DNA of 45,266 nucleotides from Spirochaetales bacterium (GTDB taxonomy: Bacteria > Spirochaetota > Spirochaetia > Sphaerochaetales > Sphaerochaetaceae). The stretch is from positions 1 to 45,266 of the forward strand of contig JAHDQJ010000020.1 of NCBI GenBank assembly GCA_018433865.1, read 5' to 3'. Below, in pieces: positions 33,365-42,002 of this stretch (the first letter of the stretch is position 1; each line of letters opens with the position of its first letter). The notes under the pieces were generated by a model that did no database searches, was not told the DNA's origin, and was given only the letters and a program-made list of their open reading frames with translations. A program made the position numbers and the translations under genes.

Positions 33365-35689
33365 CGGTTCTTCTCCTTCTTGGCCACCGGGGGCCTTTTC
33401 CTGTATGGACGTAGTATATGCATGTGGTACGAATCGCTTCAGGCGCAGGGCATTGGACACGACGAACAAGCTGCTGAGGCTCATCGCGGCGGCGGCGAAC
33501 ATCGGGTTGAGCCGCATCCCGAAGAACGGGAAGAGCAGGCCTGCCGCAAGCGGGATGCCCAGCACATTGTAAAAAAGTGCCCAGAAGAGGTTCTGCCTGA
33601 TATTCCGCAGGGTCGCCTTGCTCAGTCTGATCGCAGTGGGAACCTCACGAAGGTCGCTTCTCATGAGGATGATGTCAGCCGACTCTATCGCAATGTCGGT
33701 ACCGGCACCGATGGCCATCCCGACATCGGCGGCAACCAGCGCCGGAGCATCATTGATGCCATCGCCGACCATCGCTACCGTACGGCCTTCGCCCCGCAGC
33801 GTGCGCACGACAGATTCCTTTCCGTCGGGCAACACCGAGGCGAATACCCGTGTGATGCCGACGCTGCGGGCAATCGCATGTGCGGTACGTTCGTGGTCTC
33901 CTGTGAGCATGACCACCTCGAGACCCATCCGCTGCAAATTCCCGATGGCCTCCTTCGAACTTTCCTTCACCACATCCGCGACCGCGATCACGCCCAACAG
34001 ACGATCATCCGCACTGAAATAGAGCGGCGTCTTGCCCGATCCCGCGAGGTGTTCGGCTCGCGCTTCAAGCGACGAGACATCGATGCCGAGCTCTTCCATC
34101 ATCGTGCGATTGCCGCCTGCGACCCGAAGGCTGCCTACACTTCCCTGCAATCCCTTGCCGGGGATCGAAACGAAGGAGGAGACCTCTTCGGTGTCCAGGC
34201 CTTCCGAGGTGATGCGCTCGATGATCGCTTGGCTCAGCGGATGCTCACTTGCCGCCTCGAGTGATCCGGCGAGATGCAGCAGCTCACGTGCATCGGAACC
34301 GGGTGCGACGATCACATCGGTGACCTGCGGCTTGCCTGCAGTGATCGTTCCCGTCTTGTCGAGCACTACGGTGTCGACCGCATGGGTCGTCTCCAGAGCC
34401 TCGGCAGTCTTGATCAGGATGCCGTTCTCGGCCCCTTTGCCCGTACCGACCATGATCGCGGTCGGTGTGGCGAGGCCGAGTGCGCAGGGACAACTGATCA
34501 CGAGCACCGCGATGCCGAACGCAAGAGCCGATTCGACCGGTTCCCCGGCAATGAGCCATGCGACGGTAGAGACGAGGGCGAGGGCGATGACGATCGGGAC
34601 GAAGACGGCACTGATCTTGTCGGCCATCTTCGCGATGGGAGCTTTCGAAGCGCTCGCCTGCTCTACCAAGCGGATGATCTGGCTGAGCGTGGTATCTTCT
34701 CCGACGCGATCGGCACGATAGACCAACCGGCCGGTCGTATTGATGCTCGCACTGAGGAGGCGATCCCCCGCAACCTTCTCGACCGGAAGGCTTTCGCCGG
34801 TAAGTGCCGACTCATCGACGGCGGAGTGGCCCGAGACCACCGTGCCATCCACTGCCAACCGTCCGCCCGGTTTCACGACGACCAGGTCCCCGACCACGAC
34901 CCGGTCCACAGATATTTCCTGTTCCGCACCGTCACGTATGACGAGCGCGCTCTTCGGCGAGAGATCGATCAGCTTGGAGACCGCATCGCTCGTCCTCCCC
35001 TTCGCCTTCAACTCCAGGAATTTGCCGAGCAGGACCAGAGAGAGGATCATGACCGCCGATTCGAAATAGAGATCCATCGAAAAACGGCTCACCGTCTCGG
35101 CATCGCCCGTTCCCAAACCCGCACCGATGCGGTAGATGGCATAGATGCCGTAGACCAGTGCCGCGGAGGAACCGATCGCGATCAGCGAATCCATCGTGGG
35201 ACTTCGTTTCCACAGCGTCTTGAATCCGGCCCTGAAGTAGCGCCCGTTCACCACGAATACCGGCAAAGAGAGCAAGAATTGGGTGAACGCGAACGTCAGC
35301 GCGTTGGCATTCCCGTGAAAGAAATCGGGCAAGGGCCAGCCGAGCATGTGGCCCATCGCGATGTAGACGAGGGGAATCGAGAAGGCAAAGGATATGACCA
35401 GGCGTGTTCGCATCGCCAGCAGCTCACGACCGATGTGCGTTCGCGGATCGTCGGGGACAACGGCAGCCGACTTCGCACGCTTCGGACGGGCCTGGTATCC
35501 CGCGTCCTCGACTGCCCGGAGGATGAGCGCGTCCGCATCCTCCATGGCCTCGGGAACATCGACACTCAGGGTATTGGTGAGCAGGTTGACCTGCACATGC
35601 TCCAATCCGACGACTTTACTTACACCCTTCTCCACATGTATCACGCAAGATGCGCAGGTCATCCCGCTCACATCATATTCTTTTCTCAT
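33149..35689 (-). CDS. copA: Copper-exporting P-type ATPase with C-terminal CopZ domain
   Basis: This 846-residue P1B ATPase has an N-terminal heavy-metal domain (GMTCASC, Cys12 and Cys15), eight membrane helices, TGES, the CPC ion site (about 398), DKTGT (phosphorylated Asp, about 443) and GDGINDAP (about 640). A second metal-binding domain, GMTCMHC (Cys787, Cys790), sits at the extreme C-terminus after a hydrophilic linker, an unusual position. An internal Shine-Dalgarno and ATG precede that domain. The start at 35689 has GGAGG upstream. It exports Cu(I) from the cytoplasm. Confidence 0.95.
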   Translation of the reverse strand: MRKEYDVSGMTCASCVIHVEKGVSKVVGLEHVQVNLLTNTLSVDVPEAMEDADALILRAVEDAGYQARPKRAKSAAVVPDDPRTHIGRELLAMRTRLVISFAFSIPLVYIAMGHMLGWPLPDFFHGNANALTFAFTQFLLSLPVFVVNGRYFRAGFKTLWKRSPTMDSLIAIGSSAALVYGIYAIYRIGAGLGTGDAETVSRFSMDLYFESAVMILSLVLLGKFLELKAKGRTSDAVSKLIDLSPKSALVIRDGAEQEISVDRVVVGDLVVVKPGGRLAVDGTVVSGHSAVDESALTGESLPVEKVAGDRLLSASINTTGRLVYRADRVGEDTTLSQIIRLVEQASASKAPIAKMADKISAVFVPIVIALALVSTVAWLIAGEPVESALAFGIAVLVISCPCALGLATPTAIMVGTGKGAENGILIKTAEALETTHAVDTVVLDKTGTITAGKPQVTDVIVAPGSDARELLHLAGSLEAASEHPLSQAIIERITSEGLDTEEVSSFVSIPGKGLQGSVGSLRVAGGNRTMMEELGIDVSSLEARAEHLAGSGKTPLYFSADDRLLGVIAVADVVKESSKEAIGNLQRMGLEVVMLTGDHERTAHAIARSVGITRVFASVLPDGKESVVRTLRGEGRTVAMVGDGINDAPALVAADVGMAIGAGTDIAIESADIILMRSDLREVPTAIRLSKATLRNIRQNLFWALFYNVLGIPLAAGLLFPFFGMRLNPMFAAAAMSLSSLFVVSNALRLKRFVPHAYTTSIQEKAPGGQEGEEPMKKTMHIEGMTCMHCAGRVEKALNALPGVSAKVDLQGKKAEITLVAPLADETLGKAVVDAGYEVTGISEGA

Positions 35690-35710
35690 GAAACACTCCC
35701 TCCACACCCC

Positions 35711-35726
35711 CTCCCCCTGGGGGGAG
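35711..35726. promoter_or_regulatory. Candidate CsoR operator
   Basis: CTCCCCC-TG-GGGGGAG is a perfect GC-rich inverted repeat, followed on the + strand by GTAT. It resembles known CsoR sites, which are G/C-tract pseudopalindromes flanked by TAC/GTA. It lies just after the predicted copA transcript start. Confidence 0.6.
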
Positions 35727-35740
35727 GTATGGACAAGGAA

Positions 35741-35769
35741 AAGATACGGTATCGAAGGAGATTCGTCAA
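35741..35769 (-). promoter_or_regulatory. copA-csoR promoter
   Basis: Read on the minus strand: TTGACG (35769-35764), a 17-base spacer and TATCTT (35746-35741). The -35 abuts the thrC stop codon. Confidence 0.6.
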
Positions 35770-35770
35770 G

Positions 35771-37039
35771 TCAGCTGAAAAGCAGTGTGTGGTCTGCCTC
35801 GATCTCTCTGCAGGAGCTCGGTTTGTCGAACAACGCGGACAGCTGCACGGGTACTGGCACCTCGCATCCGATCACGGGTTCGACCGTGGTCTCGAATTTC
35901 GCCGGGTGTGCGGTCGCGTAGACGACGGTCGGTCCGCTCGCGAGCACCTGATCGCGGACCCATTCGCCGGTCGCGGTATGGGGACATACCACATAGGACC
36001 GTTCGGCGTGGACACGTCCGATCGTTTTCCTGATCGTCTCGTCATCGACACTATAGGCGCTCACTTCCTTGCTGAATCCCTCATGCGACCCGAACAGGTG
36101 GGTCAACCGCTCCATGTTGCTCGGATCCCCCACATCCATGGCATTGGCGAGTGTCTGGATGCTCGGCCGCTTGCGGTAGTCGCCCGTATGCAAGTAATCG
36201 AGGATCGGCCTGTTCTCATTAAGCGCGAGCACTATCCGAGAGATCGGAGCTCCGCAGACCTTCGCCCAATACGAGGCACAGCTGTTCCCGACGTTTCCGC
36301 TCGGAATGATCGCGGTCGTCTCCTTCCCGGTCCGCACGAACATCTCCAGTGCAGCATGGAATGCGTAGACCATCTGTGGCAGCAGACGTCCTAGATTGAT
36401 GCTGTTCGCGCTGCTCAGGCCGTGGCGTGCCACCAGACGTCGGTCCATGAATGCGTCCTTGACCATCCGCTGGCAGTCATCGAAGGTCCCCCGGACGGCG
36501 TACGCCTCCACGTTGTCCCCCCAACAGGTAAGTTGCTTTTCCTGCCGCTTGGAGACCTTCCCTTTCGGGAAGAGGACTTTCACGGTGATGCCAGGCCGCT
36601 TGTGGAACGCTGCGGCGACCGCACCTCCCGTATCGCCGCTGGTGGCGACGAGTATGGTGAGCTTCCGATTCCGTTTTTCCAGCAACCGTTGCATCGAGGC
36701 TGCAAGGAACCGCGCTCCGAAGTCCTTGAACGCCGCGGTCGGCCCCCAGAACAGTTCCAGTACCGCCTGTTTTTCATCATACCAATGGAGCGGTACGGGG
36801 AAATCGAATGCATCCACGCAGATTTCCGCAAGATCATGCTCCAATTCATCACCGACGAAGAAAGGAGCGAGCACTTCGAATGCGAGCTCGGGATAGCTGG
36901 TCGCCCCGAGCAGGCTCTCGATCGCAAGGTGGGGAAACCACGCAGGAACGTAGAGACCCCCATCGACAGCCAATCCCTGCAGGATGGCCTCTGATGCCGT
37001 GACGGCGGGAGATTGGCCGCGAGTACTGACGAATTGCAT
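35771..37039 (-). CDS. thrC: Threonine synthase
   Basis: This 422-residue PLP enzyme has MQFVSTRGQSPAVTASEAI at the N-terminus, FWGPTAAFKDFGARF with the PLP-binding Lys, VATSGDTGGA, and the phosphate-binding SGNVGNS. It converts O-phospho-L-homoserine to L-threonine. AGGAGG precedes the ATG. It lies ten bases downstream of the homoserine dehydrogenase fusion, forming a thr operon without a homoserine kinase gene in this window. Confidence 0.95.
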   Translation of the reverse strand: MQFVSTRGQSPAVTASEAILQGLAVDGGLYVPAWFPHLAIESLLGATSYPELAFEVLAPFFVGDELEHDLAEICVDAFDFPVPLHWYDEKQAVLELFWGPTAAFKDFGARFLAASMQRLLEKRNRKLTILVATSGDTGGAVAAAFHKRPGITVKVLFPKGKVSKRQEKQLTCWGDNVEAYAVRGTFDDCQRMVKDAFMDRRLVARHGLSSANSINLGRLLPQMVYAFHAALEMFVRTGKETTAIIPSGNVGNSCASYWAKVCGAPISRIVLALNENRPILDYLHTGDYRKRPSIQTLANAMDVGDPSNMERLTHLFGSHEGFSKEVSAYSVDDETIRKTIGRVHAERSYVVCPHTATGEWVRDQVLASGPTVVYATAHPAKFETTVEPVIGCEVPVPVQLSALFDKPSSCREIEADHTLLFS

Positions 37040-37049
37040 ACGCTACCTC

Positions 37050-39452
37050 CTACAACCGGGCGCCGAGATAGGAGCTCAGGCGCAACAGATCGGCGAAGAC
37101 TCCCCCCGCGGTAACCTCGGGACCCGCACCGGGACCTTGGATCACCAACGGCTGCTTCTGATACCGGTCGGTCGTGAACGCGACCACGTTGTCGGTACCC
37201 TTCGACTGCGCGAACGGATGCGACTCGGGATACGCGGCCAGCTCGACATGACAGGAGCCGTCCCGTTCCACCCTGCCGACATAGCGCAGTCGCTTGCCCG
37301 CCTCCTTCGCCTCGCGGTACAGCGATTCGATATGGGCATCCATCAACTGCATGCTGCGCAGGAACTCGGAAAGCGGGACCTCCCGAAGCGACTCAGGGAC
37401 CAACGAAGTGACCGAGATGTCGGAGACCTCCACCTGATAGCCCATCTCGCGGGCCAGGATGACGGTCTTGCGTGCCACATCCATCCCTGACAGGTCATCC
37501 CGGGGATCGGGTTCCGTATAGCCCATCTCCTTCGCCCCCTGCACCAAGGTGCTGAACGGTACGGAGCCGTCATAGTTGGAAAAGAGGTAGGCAAGGGTTC
37601 CCGAGACGATGCCTTCGACACTTCGCACCCTGTCACCGGTCTGGATCAGATCCTTCAGGGTATTGATGACCGGAAGTCCCGCACCGACGGTCGTCTCGTA
37701 CAGGAAATGCTTGCCATGCGCTTTTCCCGCCTCCATCAGGCGACGATAGGAGGGATAGGCCGCGGTTCCCGCCTTCTTGTTCGGTGTGACGATATGTATG
37801 CCACGCTCGATCCATCCCACATAGTGGGTGGGCAACTCGGCGCTGGTGGTGCAATCGATCAGCACCGCATGGGGGAAGTAGGAGGCACTCACGTGCTTGA
37901 CCATCGCCTTCACATCGATCGGGACAGCTTCTTCGGCGAACCGCTTGCGCCAGGAGAAGAGGTCGATCCCCTGTTCGTCGAGAAGCATCCGCTTGGAGTT
38001 TGCGATCGCCCTGATGCGGATATCGACACCGAACTCGCCGTTGAGCCGCTGAGCCTCCTCCGCGATCTGGTCGAGCAGCGTACCGCCGATGTTTCCCGGA
38101 CCGAACAATCCTACGCTGAGCGCTTGGTTCGAGAGGAAGAATCCTGCGTGCAAGGCCCTGAGCGCCTTGCGTGCATCCTCCTCCTTGATCACTGCGCTGA
38201 TGTTCCGCTCGGACGAGCCTTGGGCAATCGCCCGCACATTGACGTGCGCCTTGCCCAGTGCACCGAAAAAGGTTCCCGCGATTCCGGGAACTCCCGGCAT
38301 CTTCTCCCCCACCGCAGCGAGGATCGCACATCCGAGTTCGACCTCGATGCTGTGGATACGATGGCTTGCGATCTCAGGATTGAAGGTACTGCGGGCGATT
38401 GCGCAGGCCAATGCCGCCTGTTCCGAGGGGACTGCGAAACAGATGGAATACTCACTGGAGGCCTGGGAGATGAGCACCACCGAGATGCCCGACTCGTGCA
38501 TCGCGGCGAAGAGCCGCTGCGCGATTCCCGGAACTCCGATCATGCCGGCACCCTCGACGTTGATCAGCGCGATTTCCCGGATCACCGAGAAGCCCTTTAC
38601 GGGTCGGTCGTCGAGAAGGCCACGCTCATCATCGACCAAGGTGCCACTGTGGGACGGCTGTGCGAAGGAGCGCAATCGCAAGGGAATCCGCCGGGACATG
38701 GCAGGAACCATATGCTGGGGCCTGATGATGGCGGACCCGAAGAACGAGAGCTCGGTGGCTTCGGCATAGGTGATGCAATCGATCACCGAGGCGCTCGGCA
38801 CATCGGACAGATCGGCGGTCGTCACCAGCTTGTCCGGGTTCCAGAAGGTGATCCCTTCGGCCTGGATACGGTTCGCGACCATCGCCGCGGCGTACTCGGC
38901 GTCCCGGTCCCTCGGAGCCGCTTCGCTCTGGGGCAACTCGCCGGTGAGCAGTACGGTCTCCCGGTCAGGAACCTGGGCATCAGGTTCTTCGAGAAAGTCC
39001 CTGATGTTCTGGATCTCACAGGGGTGGGAGTTGCTTGAGAAGGATTCTCGCATCAGCAATGCCGCCCACCTGCCGACGATGGCGTCCACGAATCGGCTGG
39101 CGCCGCTTGAGACATCCCCGACCAGCCAGATGGCCTTGAGCAGGTCCTCGACCTGGGCGAACCCTTTCTTGATCTCTTGCAATACATCCACACGGTACGA
39201 AGAGGGAATCCCGGATTCGACCAAGGATGTCCAGGCGTTCATCTTGCTTTCGAGCATGCCCCACAACCGTTCGTCATGACACTTCGCCGCTTCCAGCACT
39301 CCGTCCAGCCCAAGGATGCCGTCGCACACCGGCGCGATGACGAAGATCATCGGCTGTCCTGCACCCTCGCTGCGGATCGCCAGCAGGCGATCGATCCCCT
39401 TCGGAGCCACGATCATCGATCCGTAGATAGCATGCACCTGTATGTTGCTCAC
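37050..39452 (-). CDS. thrA: ThrA-like fusion: degenerate aspartokinase + homoserine dehydrogenase
   Basis: This 800-residue protein starts at a GTG seven bases after AGGAGG. The first ~280 residues align with aspartokinase, but the KFGGTSV motif reads AIYGSMI (residues 8-14) and the GRxGSD region reads PRDRDA, so the catalytic lysine and nucleotide residues appear lost. Two ACT-like regions follow (VEGAGMIGVPGIAQRLF; VGEKMPGVPGIAGTFF). The homoserine dehydrogenase part is intact: GPGNIGGTLL, VTPNKKAGT, EGIVSGTLAYLF and TEPDPRDDLSG. It reduces aspartate semialdehyde to homoserine; kinase activity is doubtful. Confidence 0.88.
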   Translation of the reverse strand: MSNIQVHAIYGSMIVAPKGIDRLLAIRSEGAGQPMIFVIAPVCDGILGLDGVLEAAKCHDERLWGMLESKMNAWTSLVESGIPSSYRVDVLQEIKKGFAQVEDLLKAIWLVGDVSSGASRFVDAIVGRWAALLMRESFSSNSHPCEIQNIRDFLEEPDAQVPDRETVLLTGELPQSEAAPRDRDAEYAAAMVANRIQAEGITFWNPDKLVTTADLSDVPSASVIDCITYAEATELSFFGSAIIRPQHMVPAMSRRIPLRLRSFAQPSHSGTLVDDERGLLDDRPVKGFSVIREIALINVEGAGMIGVPGIAQRLFAAMHESGISVVLISQASSEYSICFAVPSEQAALACAIARSTFNPEIASHRIHSIEVELGCAILAAVGEKMPGVPGIAGTFFGALGKAHVNVRAIAQGSSERNISAVIKEEDARKALRALHAGFFLSNQALSVGLFGPGNIGGTLLDQIAEEAQRLNGEFGVDIRIRAIANSKRMLLDEQGIDLFSWRKRFAEEAVPIDVKAMVKHVSASYFPHAVLIDCTTSAELPTHYVGWIERGIHIVTPNKKAGTAAYPSYRRLMEAGKAHGKHFLYETTVGAGLPVINTLKDLIQTGDRVRSVEGIVSGTLAYLFSNYDGSVPFSTLVQGAKEMGYTEPDPRDDLSGMDVARKTVILAREMGYQVEVSDISVTSLVPESLREVPLSEFLRSMQLMDAHIESLYREAKEAGKRLRYVGRVERDGSCHVELAAYPESHPFAQSKGTDNVVAFTTDRYQKQPLVIQGPGAGPEVTAGGVFADLLRLSSYLGARL

Positions 39453-39475
39453 GTCCCATCCTCCTGGAATTCTCA

Positions 39476-39492
39476 GCGTGCGAATCGCACGC
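39476..39492. promoter_or_regulatory. Palindrome in the thrA leader
   Basis: GCGTGCG-AAT-CGCACGC is a perfect 7+7 inverted repeat 24 bases before the thrA start, just after a possible -10 (CATAAT, 39511-39506). It could be an operator or a leader hairpin. Confidence 0.4.
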
Positions 39493-39510
39493 ATGCTCTG
39501 TCCCGATTAT

Positions 39511-39536
39511 GAAAAAAGAGCCCCGGCAGGGCTCTT
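39511..39536 (-). terminator. rpmB terminator
   Basis: On the minus strand AAGAGCCC, a five-base loop and GGGCTCTT (39536-39516) are followed by a T-run (39517-39512). It ends rpmB, and the possible -10 of thrA begins directly after the T-run. Confidence 0.8.
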
Positions 39537-39568
39537 ATCTGGTTATACCAGTGTGACGAAGGGATCGA

Positions 39569-39799
39569 TCAGACCACCTTCTGAACCCTGCCGCTTCTCA
39601 GACAGCGCGTGCAAACCTTGATAGTGCGGGTAGTTCCATCCATGAGGGTCTTGACGGTAACGATGTTCGGCCTGAATACGCGCTTGGTGGTCACGCCGAT
39701 ATGCTGACCTACGCCACCCTTCTTCTTTGCCTGGCCCTTGCGGGTCACAATGTTTCCGGCAACAGTGCCCTTTCCACAAATATCACATCTACGTGCCAT
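39569..39799 (-). CDS. rpmB: 50S ribosomal protein L28
   Basis: This 76-residue protein starts MARRCDICGKG, the usual bacterial L28 N-terminus. CDIC and CTRC form the Cys pairs of the zinc-binding form of this protein. The start chosen is the ATG of MARRC; a ten-codon upstream extension is not part of the family. It is monocistronic, with a promoter and terminator. Confidence 0.96.
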   Translation of the reverse strand: MARRCDICGKGTVAGNIVTRKGQAKKKGGVGQHIGVTTKRVFRPNIVTVKTLMDGTTRTIKVCTRCLRSGRVQKVV

Positions 39800-39897
39800 G
39801 TTTATATCCACCTTGTCCTTGACATTCACACCTGGGGTGGGATTCCCGGATCAGGAGCAGGGAGCGTGATCGAACGGAAGAACCCACAACTCACAGA

Positions 39898-39926
39898 AAC
39901 ATAGCAGAATATCCCGGATGTGTAAA
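39898..39926 (-). promoter_or_regulatory. rpmB promoter
   Basis: Read on the minus strand: TTTACA (39926-39921), a 17-base spacer and TATGTT (39903-39898), about 100 bases before the start codon. Confidence 0.55.
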
Positions 39927-39946
39927 TACCTGCGAGTCGATGGAAC

Positions 39947-39985
39947 TTGAATTTTCTTTTCGAGTCTCCTAGGATGATGCACATG
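39947..39985 (+). promoter_or_regulatory. Promoter giving a leaderless transcript (39983 gene)
   Basis: TTGAAT (39947-39952), a 17-base spacer and TAGGAT (39970-39975) are followed after seven bases by the ATG at 39983. Confidence 0.45.
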
Positions 39986-40525
39986 CCAACCGTATTGCAA
40001 TGCGAAGGAAATCTCTACTTGGCAGCGCTTGCCCTCGCCCATGAACCTGCACAGGAGGTTCGGGAGCTCCAGCGCACGTTCTTTGTGTCGGGTGCGGACC
40101 TCCTCACCATCGCGCTGCCCCCGCTGATTCCTCTCGGCTGGAGTGCCCAGCCGTGCATCCCCTTCGAGCGGATGCACCTGCCTGCGATGCCACCTTCGAT
40201 CACATTCGCGAAAGTCGTCACCGAAGATACGGCATCTTTCTTGACGTGTGGGACACGCCAGTGGCTTTCGCTTCATGCATTGTTGGCGGGGGAACTCTTT
40301 CCCGAGCCAAGTGAAGCTGGTTTGCCTACTCCATTCCCTCCGCTTCCCGGTATCTTCCTGGGATACGGCATCCCCCATATCCCCCATTCGATAACATTGG
40401 ACAACCATGATTGGAGATTGCTCTGCATCGAATGCATGTGGGAACGTGATGCGATGCATTTCACCCGATTCCAACACTCGGTGGTGATGGACCGTCACCT
40501 GCTCTGTGGCAATCCACGTGATTGA
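39983..40525 (+). CDS. Unknown protein
   Basis: This 180-residue protein starts MPTVLQCEGNLYLAALALAHE. It is rich in Pro, His and Leu, without signal peptide or clear membrane helix, and I recognise no family. The start is placed at the third of three close ATGs (39974, 39977, 39983) because it sits seven bases after a promoter -10. It is flanked by rpmB (divergent) and an MFS gene (same strand, 105 bases on). Coding statistics by eye look normal. Confidence 0.55.
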   Translation: MPTVLQCEGNLYLAALALAHEPAQEVRELQRTFFVSGADLLTIALPPLIPLGWSAQPCIPFERMHLPAMPPSITFAKVVTEDTASFLTCGTRQWLSLHALLAGELFPEPSEAGLPTPFPPLPGIFLGYGIPHIPHSITLDNHDWRLLCIECMWERDAMHFTRFQHSVVMDRHLLCGNPRD

Positions 40526-40630
40526 CAGAATAGTGGCAAACAGCCATATTCAGTCCTTGGGGAACCGCACGACCGATGGCGGCAACATCGTTGCGATGGC
40601 CGGCTGTGCTCCCTTCAGGGGTCATGCATC

Positions 40631-41857
40631 ATGAATGAACGGACACGCTCGATTTACCAGGATTCATCGCGGGTACGCCGCTTTCTTACCGTAATGCTGC
40701 TCTCAGGCCTCGCATACGGACTCTACAAGGGTGTCCAGGACAACTATCTCGCAGAGTTGGTCAGGATCAATGAGTTCGAACGGGGAATCGTGGAGTTCTT
40801 CCGTGAGCTTCCGGGACTCCTGCTCATCTTCATCCTCGCGACGATGTACCGATTCAGCGAAACGAAGGTGCTGAAGCTCGGCACGGCGATCACCCTTGCC
40901 GGAACGCTCGGACTCCTTCTGGTCGGTACCGGGAAGATCCTGGTGGTGTTCTTCATGGTGATCTACAGCCTGGGCGAGCATATCGTCATGCCGGTGAAGA
41001 GCACGATATCGCTGCACTTGGCGAAGAGCGGCAAGGGGGGCGCTTCGTTGGGAGCGACCTCGGCGATCAGTCACGGCGGCAACATCGTGGGGTACCTTCT
41101 GGTCACCAGCCTCTTCTTCCTGTTTCCCCGCATCGGGATCCCCAAGGAGTCGGATACCGGATACAAGCTCATCTTCTCGCTTGCCACCGCACTGCTCATC
41201 GGCGCCACATTGGTCGCGCTTGCCATGCAGGATCATGGCAATGCGGTACGTCGGAGCCGTCTGTATTTCAGCCGCAAGTTCGGCAAGTACTATGGACTGG
41301 AGATTTTCTACGGTGCACGCAAGCAAGTGTTCCTCACCTTCGCTCCTTATGTCCTCATCCTCCACTACGGTGCGAACGCCTCGCTGATCTCCCTGCTGTT
41401 CGCCATCTGTGCCATATTCGGCATGCTCCTTTCTCCTCTGATCGGCCGTCTGATCGACCGCTTGGGGTACAAGGCCATCATGGTGGCCGATACGCTGATC
41501 CTCATGGTGGTATGTCTCTTCTATGGATACAGTCACCGGATATTTTCCCATGAAGTTGCATTCATCGTTGTCTGCGTGAACTACGTGCTCGACTCCATCA
41601 TCTCATTGTGCAGTCTCGCAGCTTCGGTCTACGTCCAGGATATCGCGGAGAATCAGGAGGAGGTCACCGCGACGTTGACCACCGGCATCTCGGTGAACCA
41701 CCTGATCAGTGTGATCATCGCGCTGCTCGGCGGCTTGATCTGGAAGAAGACCGGCATCGAGGTCCTCTTCACGATGTCCGCGATCCTCGGGCTGATCAAC
41801 ACAATCTTTGCGATGACGATCAAGGTGCCCCAGCATAAGAATCAGGCGGGAACCTGA
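40631..41857 (+). CDS. MFS transporter
   Basis: This 408-residue inner-membrane protein has about twelve helices. The N-half has LSGLAYGLYKGVQDNYLAEL and the second half carries GMLLSPLIGRLIDRLGYK (about 254-271), the major-facilitator loop motif in its degenerate form. AGGGG lies about nine bases before the ATG. The substrate is unknown; there is no linked enzyme gene. Confidence 0.82.
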   Translation: MNERTRSIYQDSSRVRRFLTVMLLSGLAYGLYKGVQDNYLAELVRINEFERGIVEFFRELPGLLLIFILATMYRFSETKVLKLGTAITLAGTLGLLLVGTGKILVVFFMVIYSLGEHIVMPVKSTISLHLAKSGKGGASLGATSAISHGGNIVGYLLVTSLFFLFPRIGIPKESDTGYKLIFSLATALLIGATLVALAMQDHGNAVRRSRLYFSRKFGKYYGLEIFYGARKQVFLTFAPYVLILHYGANASLISLLFAICAIFGMLLSPLIGRLIDRLGYKAIMVADTLILMVVCLFYGYSHRIFSHEVAFIVVCVNYVLDSIISLCSLAASVYVQDIAENQEEVTATLTTGISVNHLISVIIALLGGLIWKKTGIEVLFTMSAILGLINTIFAMTIKVPQHKNQAGT

Positions 41858-41949
41858 AAAGTACAAATACTCATTATTTGGAACCGTTGATGTCATTTTT
41901 CTTGTTTTTATTGCTTTTCTCATGATCATCCCCAATACTGTACCTGATC

Positions 41950-41973
41950 GGGTGGCAACAAGATTGCCATCCC
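41950..41973 (+). promoter_or_regulatory. Leader hairpin before the 42003 gene
   Basis: GGGTGGCAA (41950-41958) pairs with TTGCCATCCC (41964-41973) around a five-base loop. It ends 30 bases before the start codon in an otherwise AT-rich 145-base gap, and may protect the mRNA 5' end. Confidence 0.4.
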
Positions 41974-42002
41974 CTGCGTAACTTTCTAGGGAGGAACCTA
42001 TC

